Shown: positions 1 to 8,080, counted from the stretch's first letter. The stretch: 44,525 nt of DNA from Fibrobacter sp. (GCA_017649565.1 JAGCGO010000085.1:1-44525); one strand, 5' to 3'. Numbers and translations are program-made. Notes: generated by a model not told the origin, from the letters alone.

Positions 1-1
1 C

Positions 2-847
2 GAGAACTACGAGCGCGAAATCGAGCTCAAGGACGAGATGTACGAGCACCTGTCGGAGAAGTACACGAACAAGGATTTGTACACATGGCTCAAGAAAGAG
101 ACCGGAAAAGTGTACAAAACGCTGTTCCAGCTGGCTGCGAAGGTTGCCCGCAAGGCTGAAAAATGCTACCATTTCGAGATAGGGGACACCGACATGGACG
201 CAAAATCAGCGAAGACATTCATCAAGGGGAGCGGCGTCTATTGGGACGGCCTGCACAGCGGCCTGCTGGCCGGTGAAAAACTGCTGGCCGACCTGCATGC
301 GATGGAAGTGGCTTATCTTGAAAATGACAAGAATGAGCTGGAAATAACGAGAGACTTCTATTTAGATGAATTGATAGATCCAGATACAAAAGATGTTACA
401 TATCTTGCAGAATTGCATGCGGAAAATGGAAAGGTTGAAAATTTTGAATTTAAAATCACGAAACAAATTCTTGATTCGGAATTTCTATATTATTTTAGAA
501 GGATAAGGAATGTTCAATTGCAGATTCTTCTGGAAGACGACGAAGATGCCGAAGAAGAAAAAGAGCCTTTACGTCGTATAAGTGCGGAACTTTCTTTGAC
601 AGACAATGTGCTATGGCTGAATAATAATAATTCGGCAACAAACCGTATCGGAATACAAACTATTGCGACAAGTAAGGCTCATTTAGAAGCCGGCCAGTTT
701 AAGTTTGATTTCTCAAAAGACAAATATTGTCCTTTTGAAGGAGCCGGCCTGGATTCAACTTGGCGCCTTACTGTTCCCGGAATAACGAGAAAACAGATTT
801 CAAACGTAATCTTGACTATTTCCTATACAGCGAGAAAGGGGGCGTAA
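2..847 (+). CDS. Tc-toxin TcA-like protein, C-terminal TcB-binding region (partial, cut by left edge)
   Basis: The frame is open from base 2, so the N-terminus lies outside the window; the ATG at 38 is probably internal. The visible part matches the C-terminal end of TcA subunits of Tc (toxin complex) insecticidal toxins as I know them: a YTNKxLYxW start, an AEKxYxFE helix, a GLLAGEKLLxDLxxMExAYL stretch, ExTRD, YYFRRIRxV, then the ending CPFEGAGLDSTWRLxVPG followed by ISNVILTISYTAR. In TcA this part sits after the pore-forming channel and contacts the TcB/TcC cocoon. Base composition changes within the gene: GC-rich and codon-biased to about base 320, AT-rich after it. The next gene starts 1 nt after the stop, so the two are probably cotranscribed. 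The family call is firm for this segment; whether the full toxin is intact cannot be seen. Confidence 0.8.
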   Translation, partial: ENYEREIELKDEMYEHLSEKYTNKDLYTWLKKETGKVYKTLFQLAAKVARKAEKCYHFEIGDTDMDAKSAKTFIKGSGVYWDGLHSGLLAGEKLLADLHAMEVAYLENDKNELEITRDFYLDELIDPDTKDVTYLAELHAENGKVENFEFKITKQILDSEFLYYFRRIRNVQLQILLEDDEDAEEEKEPLRRISAELSLTDNVLWLNNNNSATNRIGIQTIATSKAHLEAGQFKFDFSKDKYCPFEGAGLDSTWRLTVPGITRKQISNVILTISYTARKGA

Positions 848-848
848 C

Positions 849-1991
849 ATGTGCAACAAATTTATCATTGGTTGCTTTGTCGCAGTTTTTCTTTTCTTGG
901 TTGCTTGCGGTGATGACAAATCTTCTGATAGCAACCCGGTCATTCCTGAAGAAAAGTCTTCATCGGAAATCTGGACTATATCCTCATCCAGTATCAAGAC
1001 CGAAACATCCTCAAGTTCGGAAAAGTCTTCTAGCAGCAGCGCCAAATTGTCGTCAAGCTCGGAAAAATCATCCAGCAGCAGCGTCAAATCGTCGTCAAGC
1101 TCGGAAAAATCATCCAGCAGCAGCGCCAAATCGTCGTCAAGCTCGGACAAGTCTTCCAGCAGCAGCGCCAAATCGTCGTCAAGTTCGGACAAGTCTTCCA
1201 GCAGCAGCGCCAAATCGTCGTCAAGCTCGGACAAGTCTTCCAGCAGCAGCGCCAAATCGTCGTCAAGCTCGGACAAGTCTTCCAGCAGCAGCGCCAAATC
1301 GTCGTCAAGCTCGGACAAGTCTTCCAGCAGCAGCGTAAAATCATCGTCAAGTTCTGCAAAGTCATCCAGCAGTTCCTTAGGAATTCCCTTCGAGATTTAT
1401 GATTGCAGTGAACACAAATGCGTTACGACAATATACCTTAATCCAAAGATTGAATACGGCGAGTTTCTAGATACCCGCGATGATCAGGTCTATCGCACTG
1501 TTAAAATAGGCGAGCAAACGTGGATGGCTCAAAATTTAAATTACAAAATGGAGGGAAGTCGTTGCCTTTGCCAAGGCGGATGCCTAAGCAATGCAAATAG
1601 TGATAGCCTATGTTCTGTATATGGGCGATTGTATACGTGGGATGCCGCAAATAATGCTTGTCCTGCTGGATGGCGGTTGCCGTCTGATGACAAAGAGGAT
1701 AAAGACTATGAGATTTTATCACAGTATGTAGAAGAAAATAATCATGGAATGGCAGTAGGGACAAGTTTGAAAGCCGGTAAAAATGATATCTGGGGGTTTA
1801 GCGGAATGTTTTCCGGTTATCGATTGAGTAACGGAGCAGAAACGTTTGATCACAAAGGATATTATTGGACAAATGAAGCGAAAAATGAAGATTATGCCTT
1901 TGCAAGGACTTTAGGAAAAGACGAAGATTTTTTTGGATGGAGTACGTCGTCTAAAGACGATTGGCATGCAATACGTTGTATAAAAGATTAA
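849..1991 (+). CDS. FISUMP-domain lipoprotein with poly-serine repeat linker
   Basis: 380-aa predicted lipoprotein. A hydrophobic signal ends in the lipobox LVAC (Cys20), followed by GDD. Residues about 35-178 are a low-complexity linker of SSSSS(E/D/A/V)K units encoded by a 42-bp DNA tandem repeat. Residues about 205-380 are the globular part: DxRDxQVYRTVKIGxQxWMAQNLNY, a Cys-rich loop, YGRLYTWDAA, ACPAGWRLPS and a final AxRCIKD, which are hallmarks of the FISUMP domain, common in secreted and surface proteins of Fibrobacter. A purine-rich SD-like stretch precedes the ATG. It sits 1 nt behind the TcA-like gene, so it may be co-expressed with it. The domain's biochemical role is unknown to me; surface display through a flexible spacer is the likely arrangement. 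A terminator follows at about 2051-2080. Confidence 0.88.
   Translation: MCNKFIIGCFVAVFLFLVACGDDKSSDSNPVIPEEKSSSEIWTISSSSIKTETSSSSEKSSSSSAKLSSSSEKSSSSSVKSSSSSEKSSSSSAKSSSSSDKSSSSSAKSSSSSDKSSSSSAKSSSSSDKSSSSSAKSSSSSDKSSSSSAKSSSSSDKSSSSSVKSSSSSAKSSSSSLGIPFEIYDCSEHKCVTTIYLNPKIEYGEFLDTRDDQVYRTVKIGEQTWMAQNLNYKMEGSRCLCQGGCLSNANSDSLCSVYGRLYTWDAANNACPAGWRLPSDDKEDKDYEILSQYVEENNHGMAVGTSLKAGKNDIWGFSGMFSGYRLSNGAETFDHKGYYWTNEAKNEDYAFARTLGKDEDFFGWSTSSKDDWHAIRCIKD
1008..1343 (+). repeat. 42-bp tandem repeat, about 8 copies, encoding the Ser-rich linker
   Basis: The anchor triplets before AAATCG (GCC or GTC) recur at 1041, 1083, 1125, 1167, 1209, 1251 and 1293, and a diverged last copy with GTA at 1335, exactly 42 bp apart. 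Each unit encodes 14 residues, two KSSSSS-type half units with alternating E/D and A/V. The inner copies are nearly identical at DNA level, so recent slippage or unequal recombination is likely; copy-number change would preserve the frame. Confidence 0.9.
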
Positions 1992-2050
1992 GGAACTATT
2001 CATAAGCCAAAATCACTCCTTCTTAGCCTAACATTCTTCTGAACAACCAT

Positions 2051-2080
2051 AAAAACCCTGTCCAAAGACAGGGCTTTTGC
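2051..2080 (+). terminator. Rho-independent terminator after the FISUMP gene (copy 1 of a duplicated segment)
   Basis: Stem CCCTGTC / GACAGGG with loop CAAA, followed by CTTTT. It lies 60 nt after the FISUMP stop. A near-copy of this hairpin and about 40 nt of its 3' flank recurs at 2536-2600. Confidence 0.75.
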
Positions 2081-2371
2081 ATTATGGGAACACTTTAACC
2101 AGGACTCTTCCGAACCTTCTTCCATCTTTTTTTCACATTTCAGAGGAAAAATTTCCCCGCATAAACGTCTATAGTAACGAACGGGCGTGCGCCCGTTTGC
2201 GAACCGGCGCGTTCCCGCTTTTATTGATGACTTTCTTGCAATTTGTTTCCCACATCCCCGTGGCCCTCTTACTTTGTCATCCCCGCGGAGGCGAGGATCT
2301 CCTTACTAATCGCTCAAAAGCGGCTATTGCAAAACGAGGTAAAATTATGTAATTTCAGTTCGAGGTATCTT
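2081..2371. other. Gene-poor spacer between two duplicated terminators
   Basis: No convincing gene before 2372. It contains a palindrome AACGGGC-GTGC-GCCCGTT at 2180-2197 without a T-run, and a degenerate copy of a CCCGCG..GGCG palindromic repeat at about 2275-2302. Short ORFs here run through these repeats and look like chance. Confidence 0.5.
2275..2302. repeat. Dispersed palindromic (REP-like) repeat, degenerate copy
   Basis: Reads TGTCATCCCCGCGGAGGCG followed by AGGATCTCC. A better paired relative, TGTCATGCCCGCGAAGGCG followed by GGCATCTCC, lies at 29199-29226. The two share start, end and central GCG(G/A)AGGCG, so they belong to one dispersed family. Confidence 0.6.
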
Positions 2372-2521
2372 ATGACAGTGGACATGAGCGACTTTGACCG
2401 AGCCGTGGCTGAGTATACAACAAAGCTGGAAATCGCGAAGAAAATGCGCGATATGGGTGCCGACATATCCTTTATTGTTAAAGTAACCGGACTTTCAGAA
2501 AAGAAAATTCGCAATCTGTAA
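2372..2521 (+). CDS. 49-aa ORF matching the C-terminal tail of Rpn/PD-(D/E)XK transposase-like nucleases; probable gene remnant
   Basis: The translation contains KLEIAKKMRDMGADISFIV followed by KVTGLSEKKIRNL, the typical tail of Rpn-family recombination-promoting nucleases (PDDEXK_2), in which AKKMLxxGxxIxxIxxxTGLSxxEIxxL ends the protein. The nuclease domain, normally about 200 residues upstream, is absent. The ATG at 2372 is preceded by GAGGT at 5 nt, so translation is possible; an in-frame extension upstream runs through repeat DNA and is less credible. It lies between two near-copies of a terminator segment. A decayed remnant is most likely; a small stand-alone protein cannot be excluded. 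Confidence 0.55.
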   Translation: MTVDMSDFDRAVAEYTTKLEIAKKMRDMGADISFIVKVTGLSEKKIRNL

Positions 2522-2535
2522 TTTGCATATTCACC

Positions 2536-2562
2536 GCCCTGTCCCAAAGACAGGGCTTTTTG
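2536..2562 (+). terminator. Rho-independent terminator (copy 2 of duplicated segment)
   Basis: Stem GCCCTGTC / GACAGGGC, followed by TTTTT. The following bases GCATCATGGAAAC and CAGGTCTCTTCC resemble GCATTATGGGAAC and CAGGACTCTTCC after copy 1 (2051-2115). It would also act between convergent genes, as the minus-strand gene ends at 2582. Confidence 0.7.
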
Positions 2563-2581
2563 CATCATGGAAACGTTTTTA

Positions 2582-3961
2582 TCAGGTCTCTTCCCTTCCG
2601 ATGACGATTTCGGAAAGGATGCTTTCGTTTTCGGGAATGCCGCACAGCGTTTTTATTTCTTTCTCGAAAAAGAAGTGTTCCGCATGGGAGGCCTTGTTCA
2701 GGATGCGCGAAGAAATGTAGACCGATTCGGCGATGTAGCCCGCGTTCATGTTCAAGTAGCGGTAGGCCCTGTCGCCAAGGATATTGCAGCACTCGTTCAA
2801 GTCGGCGGTCAGGATTATCGCAAACGTCGTGTTCTGCACCTGCTCCGGGGCGGAGTGGCAACGGGCGAACTTCTTGTCGGACACCTGCGATGTCTGCATA
2901 TAAATTGACTTCTGTATCGGCACGTAGCGGTAAACGCCCGGGTACACGAACATGACGTTGAACGTGACCACCCATATCTTGAGGAGGCCCGCGCCGAACA
3001 TGTTGATTTGTCCCAGTTCCAGCCAGCGCAATATGCTCGAGAAGTCGTCCAGGTCCAGATTGTGCGGCCTGAACGGACGGATCCGCAGGGACTTCTGCGG
3101 GAGCAGTTCCGCTTCCCTATAATAGTAGTCGTTCGTGAACTTCGCCGGGGTCAGCGGGAATTCGTCGCCCGGCAACGACTGCGCCTGCAATCGGCACACA
3201 CGGATGCAGCGGGAGAGTTCGTCGATGCACTCGCAACGGTTCTGGAGCATGAACCGCGAAGAATAGCGGTTCCCCGCGACAGAAGAGTCCACGGCGTAAA
3301 CCTTTTCCAGGGTCTCGTTCCTGTTCGAATAGGAAAAGCGCCCTGCACCTTCATCAAGCGAAATGGCGTTCACGTTCAGCGAATCCGGATACACGGCCAA
3401 TGCAGACAAGGGTATTTCCGTCGAAGACAGCTTAAGCACATTCGCGATGGTATCGTCGACAAAACCGCCCAAGACCGTAGTCCTGAAACCGCGACCGTTC
3501 GAAAACAGCATCTGGTTCCCGACAACGGCGCCCGCATCCTTCTCTATCTCGCGGTAGGCGGCCTCCTTGAGCCTCCACACCGTACGGCTCACGGAGCCAA
3601 CATACAAGAAAAGCATGGGCACGTTACGGATAAACTCGCTGTCCGTAAAACTTTTCGCGATGGCCTCCATCTCGGCACCCGCACCTATACGGACCAGCTG
3701 GTGGCGCGACAAATCGCAATAGAAAACGCCGTCGGGCACGCCGTACTTTCGCAGGACAACGTAAATGCCTATGGAATCGAGCCCGTCAAATGTCGCCGCG
3801 GGCAAGGGAGGCAACATGTGCCTGGGCATGGCAACGCGCTCGCAACCGGGGTAGCGCTTGTCCGGAACCGGCTCGTTTTCCCAGTGCAACGAGAGGGGAT
3901 CCCCGGACAGCCGGGGGGCATACTGGGTCGACTCGTGGTAAGATTCCGTATAAAAACGCAT
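2582..3961 (-). CDS. Tandem SagB-type (nitroreductase-fold) dehydrogenase-like protein
   Basis: 459 aa, no signal peptide. Two nitroreductase-like halves are visible. The first (about 1-210) opens with YHESTQY and LPPLP, as in SagB/ThcOx proteins, then FLYVGSVSRTVWRLKEAAYRE, DAGAVVGNQMLFSNG, GGFVDDTI and a final EIPLSALAVYP. The second (about 265-459) has IRPFRPHNLDLDDFSSILRW, VYRYVPIQKS, GDRAYRYLNMNAGYIAESVY and IPENESILSEIVIG. SagB-type enzymes are FMN-dependent dehydrogenases that oxidise azolines to azoles in modified peptides; tandem versions are also found outside such clusters. No YcaO cyclodehydratase or precursor peptide is visible nearby, so the substrate is unknown. It is divergent from the gene at 4065. 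Confidence 0.72.
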   Translation of the reverse strand: MRFYTESYHESTQYAPRLSGDPLSLHWENEPVPDKRYPGCERVAMPRHMLPPLPAATFDGLDSIGIYVVLRKYGVPDGVFYCDLSRHQLVRIGAGAEMEAIAKSFTDSEFIRNVPMLFLYVGSVSRTVWRLKEAAYREIEKDAGAVVGNQMLFSNGRGFRTTVLGGFVDDTIANVLKLSSTEIPLSALAVYPDSLNVNAISLDEGAGRFSYSNRNETLEKVYAVDSSVAGNRYSSRFMLQNRCECIDELSRCIRVCRLQAQSLPGDEFPLTPAKFTNDYYYREAELLPQKSLRIRPFRPHNLDLDDFSSILRWLELGQINMFGAGLLKIWVVTFNVMFVYPGVYRYVPIQKSIYMQTSQVSDKKFARCHSAPEQVQNTTFAIILTADLNECCNILGDRAYRYLNMNAGYIAESVYISSRILNKASHAEHFFFEKEIKTLCGIPENESILSEIVIGREET

Positions 3962-4064
3962 AAGGGCTCGTTTCTAAATTAGTAATTATGGCAATTAATC
4001 CCATTTCGGGGCCTCCAATTTTCTAGATTATCCCTGTATTTTTTTACTAGGACTGAAATGCCCC

Positions 4065-7000
4065 ATGCCCATGAACGAACGTAATAGACTTTTTCCAAGC
4101 TTTTTCGCTACTAGCCTCCTTTGTGCAATGGCCGTCATCCCGCTAATTCCGGCCAAGGCCCAGGCAATCGGTTTTTACGGGAACCAAAGCGACATCCAAT
4201 GGAAAACAGCCGGCACGGAACATTTCCAGTTCATCTACCCGGCGGAATACAGCGAGCACGCCGCCACCGTCTCGGCCTACGCCGAAGCCGTCTACGACTC
4301 GGTGGTCAGCCGCTACCGTATCGACCTGCCCGGCCGCGTGAATGTATCGCTGAACAACGCGCTCTACAGTAACGGAAACGCGGTACCCAGCGAAAACAGC
4401 GTCCACCTCTGGCTCACCAACTGGGATTTCAAGGTCCGCAGCAGCCACGGCTGGATTTCCGACGTCGTCACGCACGAATTCAGCCACCTCGTGAGCATCG
4501 AAAGCGGAAGCAAGATCCTGCCGAACATCTACGGTTTCCAGGTGGGCTATTCCGACTACTACAACGAACGCACCACGACAGACTTCCTCTCGCTTTTCCC
4601 GTTCACCCTGCAGCCGCTCTGGCTCGCCGAGGGTACGGCCCAGTACGAATCGAGCCGCATGGGCTTTGACGCCTGGGACACGCACCGCGACATGTTGCTC
4701 CGCGTCGCCGCACTGAACGACGACCTGCTCTCGCTGGAATACATGCACAACTTCTCGTCGAACTCGCTCTATGCGGAACTCGGCCCCTACAACCAGGGAT
4801 TCTCCCTGGTACGCTACATCAGCAAGCACTACGGAGAAAGCGCCGTACCGAAAATTTGGTCGGAAATGTCCCGCTTCCACAGAGTAACGCTTGACGCCGC
4901 CATCCAGAATGTTCTCGGTGTAAGCGAGCAGGAACTCTACGACGCCTGGAAAAAGGAAATCACGGAACAGTACCAGGCACAGAAGGATTCCCTCGGCACG
5001 CTCGTCGAAGGTACAAAGCTCACGGAGGACGCCTTCTGGCAGGACTTCCCGATTATCGCAGGCAAGCACATCTACGGCATTTCGAACTTCGGCGGGGACT
5101 GGTTCGACGGCGGAATTTTCAAGATGCCGCTTGGTGATGAGACGAGAGACACCGCCGAGGTCGTTGACGGTGTGAAAATCGGGGAAGCCACCATCGAAAA
5201 AGAAAGCGAGACTATCGATATCACGGACTACGCGAAGTCCGGCTTCAAGGCGAAGAAGGCCTGGTTCGACAAGGGCATCGACGTCTACGAAGACAGCCTG
5301 CGCGGTCCCATCCTCGCCTACATCAGCTACCAGAACCGAGACAAGAAGGGCCATGCCCATTTCGACGTCGTCGTCTGCGACACGAACAAGAAACAGGTTT
5401 CCGTCACCTACCTTACCGATGCGGTCTACCCCGCAATCGACAAGCAGGGCACCACGGTCGTCTTCGCACGTAGGGAAAACGCCAGCACCCGGTTCGTGCT
5501 GAGCAAGGCCCCGTTCCCGAAAGACTTCGACGAATACGTCGCCGACGATCCCGTCGACCTATTCGTCCCCGACGCCAAGTACCGCTACTACAACATCTAC
5601 AGTCCGAAGTTCAGCCCCGACGGCAAGCGCATCGCCTTCGGCTTCTTCGACGACACTACCCGCGGAATCGCCGTCATCGGAAGCGACGGCAAGGACTTCA
5701 AGGTCGTCAGCAATGCGGAGTTCGACGAACGTGACGTCGAGTGGCTCGACAACGACAAGATCGTCTTCGCGAGCAACAGGAACGGCATCTTCAACCTATT
5801 CGAGAAGTCGCTTTCCACCGGAACCGAGCGCCCCCTCACGAACGTCGTGGGTGGTGCATTCACACCGGTACGTTCCGGCGACACGCTCTACTTCACCCAG
5901 TACGACAAGGACGGCTTCTCGCTGTACCGCATGGACTACAAGAACGGTACTGCAGCCCCCAGCACTGCCAAGGACAGCATCGTCGTCACCTTCCGCGACA
6001 GCGTGATAAAGGTGGCCGACACCACCTGGAGCACCTGCCCCGAAGCCAAGGACTCCACGCAAAGTGCCGAAAAGGCAGCCGACTCGGCCGCATGCGTCCC
6101 GCAGGCGACAGTCGCCATGCGCGACAGCACCATCAAGATCGAAATCCGCGACACCATAAAGGTGGCGCAGGTTGCCGCCGGAGATTCCACATCGAAGGAT
6201 GCTCCCATTGTATTGCACGGGAGCCTGCCCAAGCGTACCCAAAAGCCTCTCCAGCTTGACAACCGCGAATTTGCAGGCGCCGAGAAGCCCTACAGGCCCA
6301 TTCCTATCTTGCCGCTCTTTGTCCCGATGCTCATGTTCAGCGAGAACGCTCCCGACCTGACCGTATTCGGCGAAGGCGAACTCAAGACCAAGGCGGGCCT
6401 CGCCGTAATCCTCTCCGATCCGCTCAAGAAGAACACCGTCCAGCTCGGCCTGTTGCTTGAACTCGGCAACGGTTACGACTACATCAACAAGGACGGCATC
6501 AACCCGCGCCAGGAAAAGGAATTCTTCGCCTCGTGGCAGAACACCAGCACGCCGCTCGATCTCGGACTCGCCTACTCCTACGCGAACTATACAAGCAAGG
6601 ACACCGTCCGCAACGAGGACGTTCGTTCGAACAACGGCGACTCGCTCTCGCTGAGCCACTACGCCATCTCGCTTCAAAGCATCACCGGCCTGGCCGGCTA
6701 TAGCATCTTCAAGTCCATAGACACTTTGCAGTTCGCACTAGGCTACGACTGGTCCGACTTCAACTTCTACGACGAAGACAATTACGACAACTTCTCCTGG
6801 ACCTACCAGAAACGCATCAACACCGTCATCGGTTTCGGCCTGTACGGCGACCACGAAGACGAAGAAGGCTCCGGCATAAGCGGGCAGGGCAATGGACTCT
6901 TCCTCTTCTACCAGTTCTCCAACAGCGACCTCTACCGTCCGGGAACCTTCTCCGAAAGTTTCCATATCACCGAAAGCGGCTTCGCGGAACCCAACTACAG

Positions 7001-7622
7001 GAACTTCCACATCAACGAAATCGGCATGAATCTCTACGGGAGCCTGCAAGTTCCGTTCACCGGAACCCGTGTCGCCGCGGGCGGCAAGGCCAACGTCATT
7101 GCCAAATGGAGTACCGATGCCAACCAGGATACGCTGGACTCGTACTACTACAATGCCATATTCCTGGAAGGCTATCCGTACCTGCGCGATTCCGAGAACT
7201 ACACGCTTGCCGGTACCAAGACCGCCATGGCGGAACTCCACCTGTTGCAGCCCGTCTACGACGACTGGCGCAATTCGTTCTGGATCTTCGAGACGCGTGA
7301 CTTCTACGTCGACCTGTTCGCACAGATTGGTTCCGCCTGGAACACCAAGTGGTTCGACATGGACAAATTCAAGGACCACGACTTCTGGGACCGTTCTGTC
7401 GGCCTGAGTTTCCGCATGAGCAACAAGATTTTCTACAACGTTCCGCTGGACATCTCGCTTACGCTGGCCAGGGGCTTAAGCCGCATCGGAGAATCCAAGG
7501 ATGGCAACCGCAGCACCAGCCGGAAGCTGACGCCGATTGACCTGCCGGTCATCCCCGAATCCGTCGCACCGACGCGCATCAAGCTGAACATCGGTATGGG
7601 ATTCGCCAATACGTGGCAGTAA
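4065..7622 (+). CDS. Large exported protein: HExxH metalloprotease-like domain, TolB-like propeller, outer-membrane barrel
   Basis: 1185 aa. A signal peptide ends near AKAQA (residue 34). Residues about 50-310 form a gluzincin-like domain with THEFSHLVS (H137, E138, H141) and WLAEGTAQYES (E189 as likely third zinc ligand), resembling peptidase MA-type domains. Residues about 310-630 carry PD40/TolB-like blades such as SPKFSPDGKRIAFGFF and NDKIVFASNRNGIFNLF. A Thr/Asp/Ser-rich spacer (about 637-735) with repeated RDS(V/T)IK motifs follows, then a Tyr/Trp-rich region (about 775-1185) with many alternating strands, probably a C-terminal beta-barrel in the outer membrane. Substrate and role are not known to me. 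The promoter probably lies in the 100-bp gap shared with the divergent gene; TAGATT occurs at 4024-4029. The ATG at 4071 is an alternative start. Confidence 0.72.
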   Translation: MPMNERNRLFPSFFATSLLCAMAVIPLIPAKAQAIGFYGNQSDIQWKTAGTEHFQFIYPAEYSEHAATVSAYAEAVYDSVVSRYRIDLPGRVNVSLNNALYSNGNAVPSENSVHLWLTNWDFKVRSSHGWISDVVTHEFSHLVSIESGSKILPNIYGFQVGYSDYYNERTTTDFLSLFPFTLQPLWLAEGTAQYESSRMGFDAWDTHRDMLLRVAALNDDLLSLEYMHNFSSNSLYAELGPYNQGFSLVRYISKHYGESAVPKIWSEMSRFHRVTLDAAIQNVLGVSEQELYDAWKKEITEQYQAQKDSLGTLVEGTKLTEDAFWQDFPIIAGKHIYGISNFGGDWFDGGIFKMPLGDETRDTAEVVDGVKIGEATIEKESETIDITDYAKSGFKAKKAWFDKGIDVYEDSLRGPILAYISYQNRDKKGHAHFDVVVCDTNKKQVSVTYLTDAVYPAIDKQGTTVVFARRENASTRFVLSKAPFPKDFDEYVADDPVDLFVPDAKYRYYNIYSPKFSPDGKRIAFGFFDDTTRGIAVIGSDGKDFKVVSNAEFDERDVEWLDNDKIVFASNRNGIFNLFEKSLSTGTERPLTNVVGGAFTPVRSGDTLYFTQYDKDGFSLYRMDYKNGTAAPSTAKDSIVVTFRDSVIKVADTTWSTCPEAKDSTQSAEKAADSAACVPQATVAMRDSTIKIEIRDTIKVAQVAAGDSTSKDAPIVLHGSLPKRTQKPLQLDNREFAGAEKPYRPIPILPLFVPMLMFSENAPDLTVFGEGELKTKAGLAVILSDPLKKNTVQLGLLLELGNGYDYINKDGINPRQEKEFFASWQNTSTPLDLGLAYSYANYTSKDTVRNEDVRSNNGDSLSLSHYAISLQSITGLAGYSIFKSIDTLQFALGYDWSDFNFYDEDNYDNFSWTYQKRINTVIGFGLYGDHEDEEGSGISGQGNGLFLFYQFSNSDLYRPGTFSESFHITESGFAEPNYRNFHINEIGMNLYGSLQVPFTGTRVAAGGKANVIAKWSTDANQDTLDSYYYNAIFLEGYPYLRDSENYTLAGTKTAMAELHLLQPVYDDWRNSFWIFETRDFYVDLFAQIGSAWNTKWFDMDKFKDHDFWDRSVGLSFRMSNKIFYNVPLDISLTLARGLSRIGESKDGNRSTSRKLTPIDLPVIPESVAPTRIKLNIGMGFANTWQ

Positions 7623-7627
7623 AAAAT

Positions 7628-8080
7628 TTATTCGTAATTTCTCTTGGAAGAATGAATCTCGTTCGGGAGAAGCTGTCCCGGACTTGTGCGTAAACCGTCG
7701 ATCCCTGTAAAGTTCGGATTGTACCGGCCAGCCTTGTCCTGCTTGGCTTCGTCCTTCATTTCAATCAGGTACTTTTCCCACTCCTGGATAGCGTTATCCA
7801 GTTCCGTGCGGGCGTTCAGCATCATTTCCCTGAGTTGAACCAATTCCTTCATCTGGTCACGCTTCATCGACCAGAGCTCTTCTTCGTCGGGCATGCGCTC
7901 GATATTGAAGAGCAAGTTCAGGTAACGTTCCTCGGCCTCCATGTAGGCCTTGTACATACCTTCGTAGGCGCTGGCGCGTTCCATTGCCATAGACTGCGCA
8001 GCAGAACCGCCCGTAAGAGAACAGGCGGAAAAGAACAACGAACCGGCAGCAACGGCTGCAACCATAAAGAGCTTTTTCAT
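7628..8080 (-). CDS. Small lipoprotein, helical
   Basis: 150 aa. The signal sequence ends in the lipobox FSAC (Cys20), followed by SLTGG, compatible with outer-membrane sorting. The mature part is charged and predicted helical (MERASAYEGMYKAYMEAEER, ELVQLREMMLNARTELDNAI), perhaps a coiled coil. Last gene of a minus-strand set; its ATG overlaps the stop of the upstream gene by the 4-bp ATGA arrangement, indicating translational coupling. It ends 5 bp from the convergent gene at 7622 with no terminator between them. Function unknown. Confidence 0.75.
   Translation of the reverse strand: MKKLFMVAAVAAGSLFFSACSLTGGSAAQSMAMERASAYEGMYKAYMEAEERYLNLLFNIERMPDEEELWSMKRDQMKELVQLREMMLNARTELDNAIQEWEKYLIEMKDEAKQDKAGRYNPNFTGIDGLRTSPGQLLPNEIHSSKRNYE

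Noticed and set aside
800..1318. Antisense frame with repeated SELDDDLALLLED units
   Set aside because: Product of reading the 42-bp serine repeat backwards; no SD or signal, and the sense lipoprotein is clear.
1008..1343. Regular repeat array as a CRISPR candidate
   Set aside because: The 42-bp units are contiguous with no unique spacers and are in frame in a gene.
2077..2352. 91-codon plus-strand ORF between the two terminators
   Set aside because: It starts in the terminator flank, passes through palindromic repeats and has no protein-like features.
3008..3982. 324-codon plus-strand ORF opposite the nitroreductase-like gene
   Set aside because: Arg/His/Gln-rich shadow; the opposite strand carries nitroreductase motifs.
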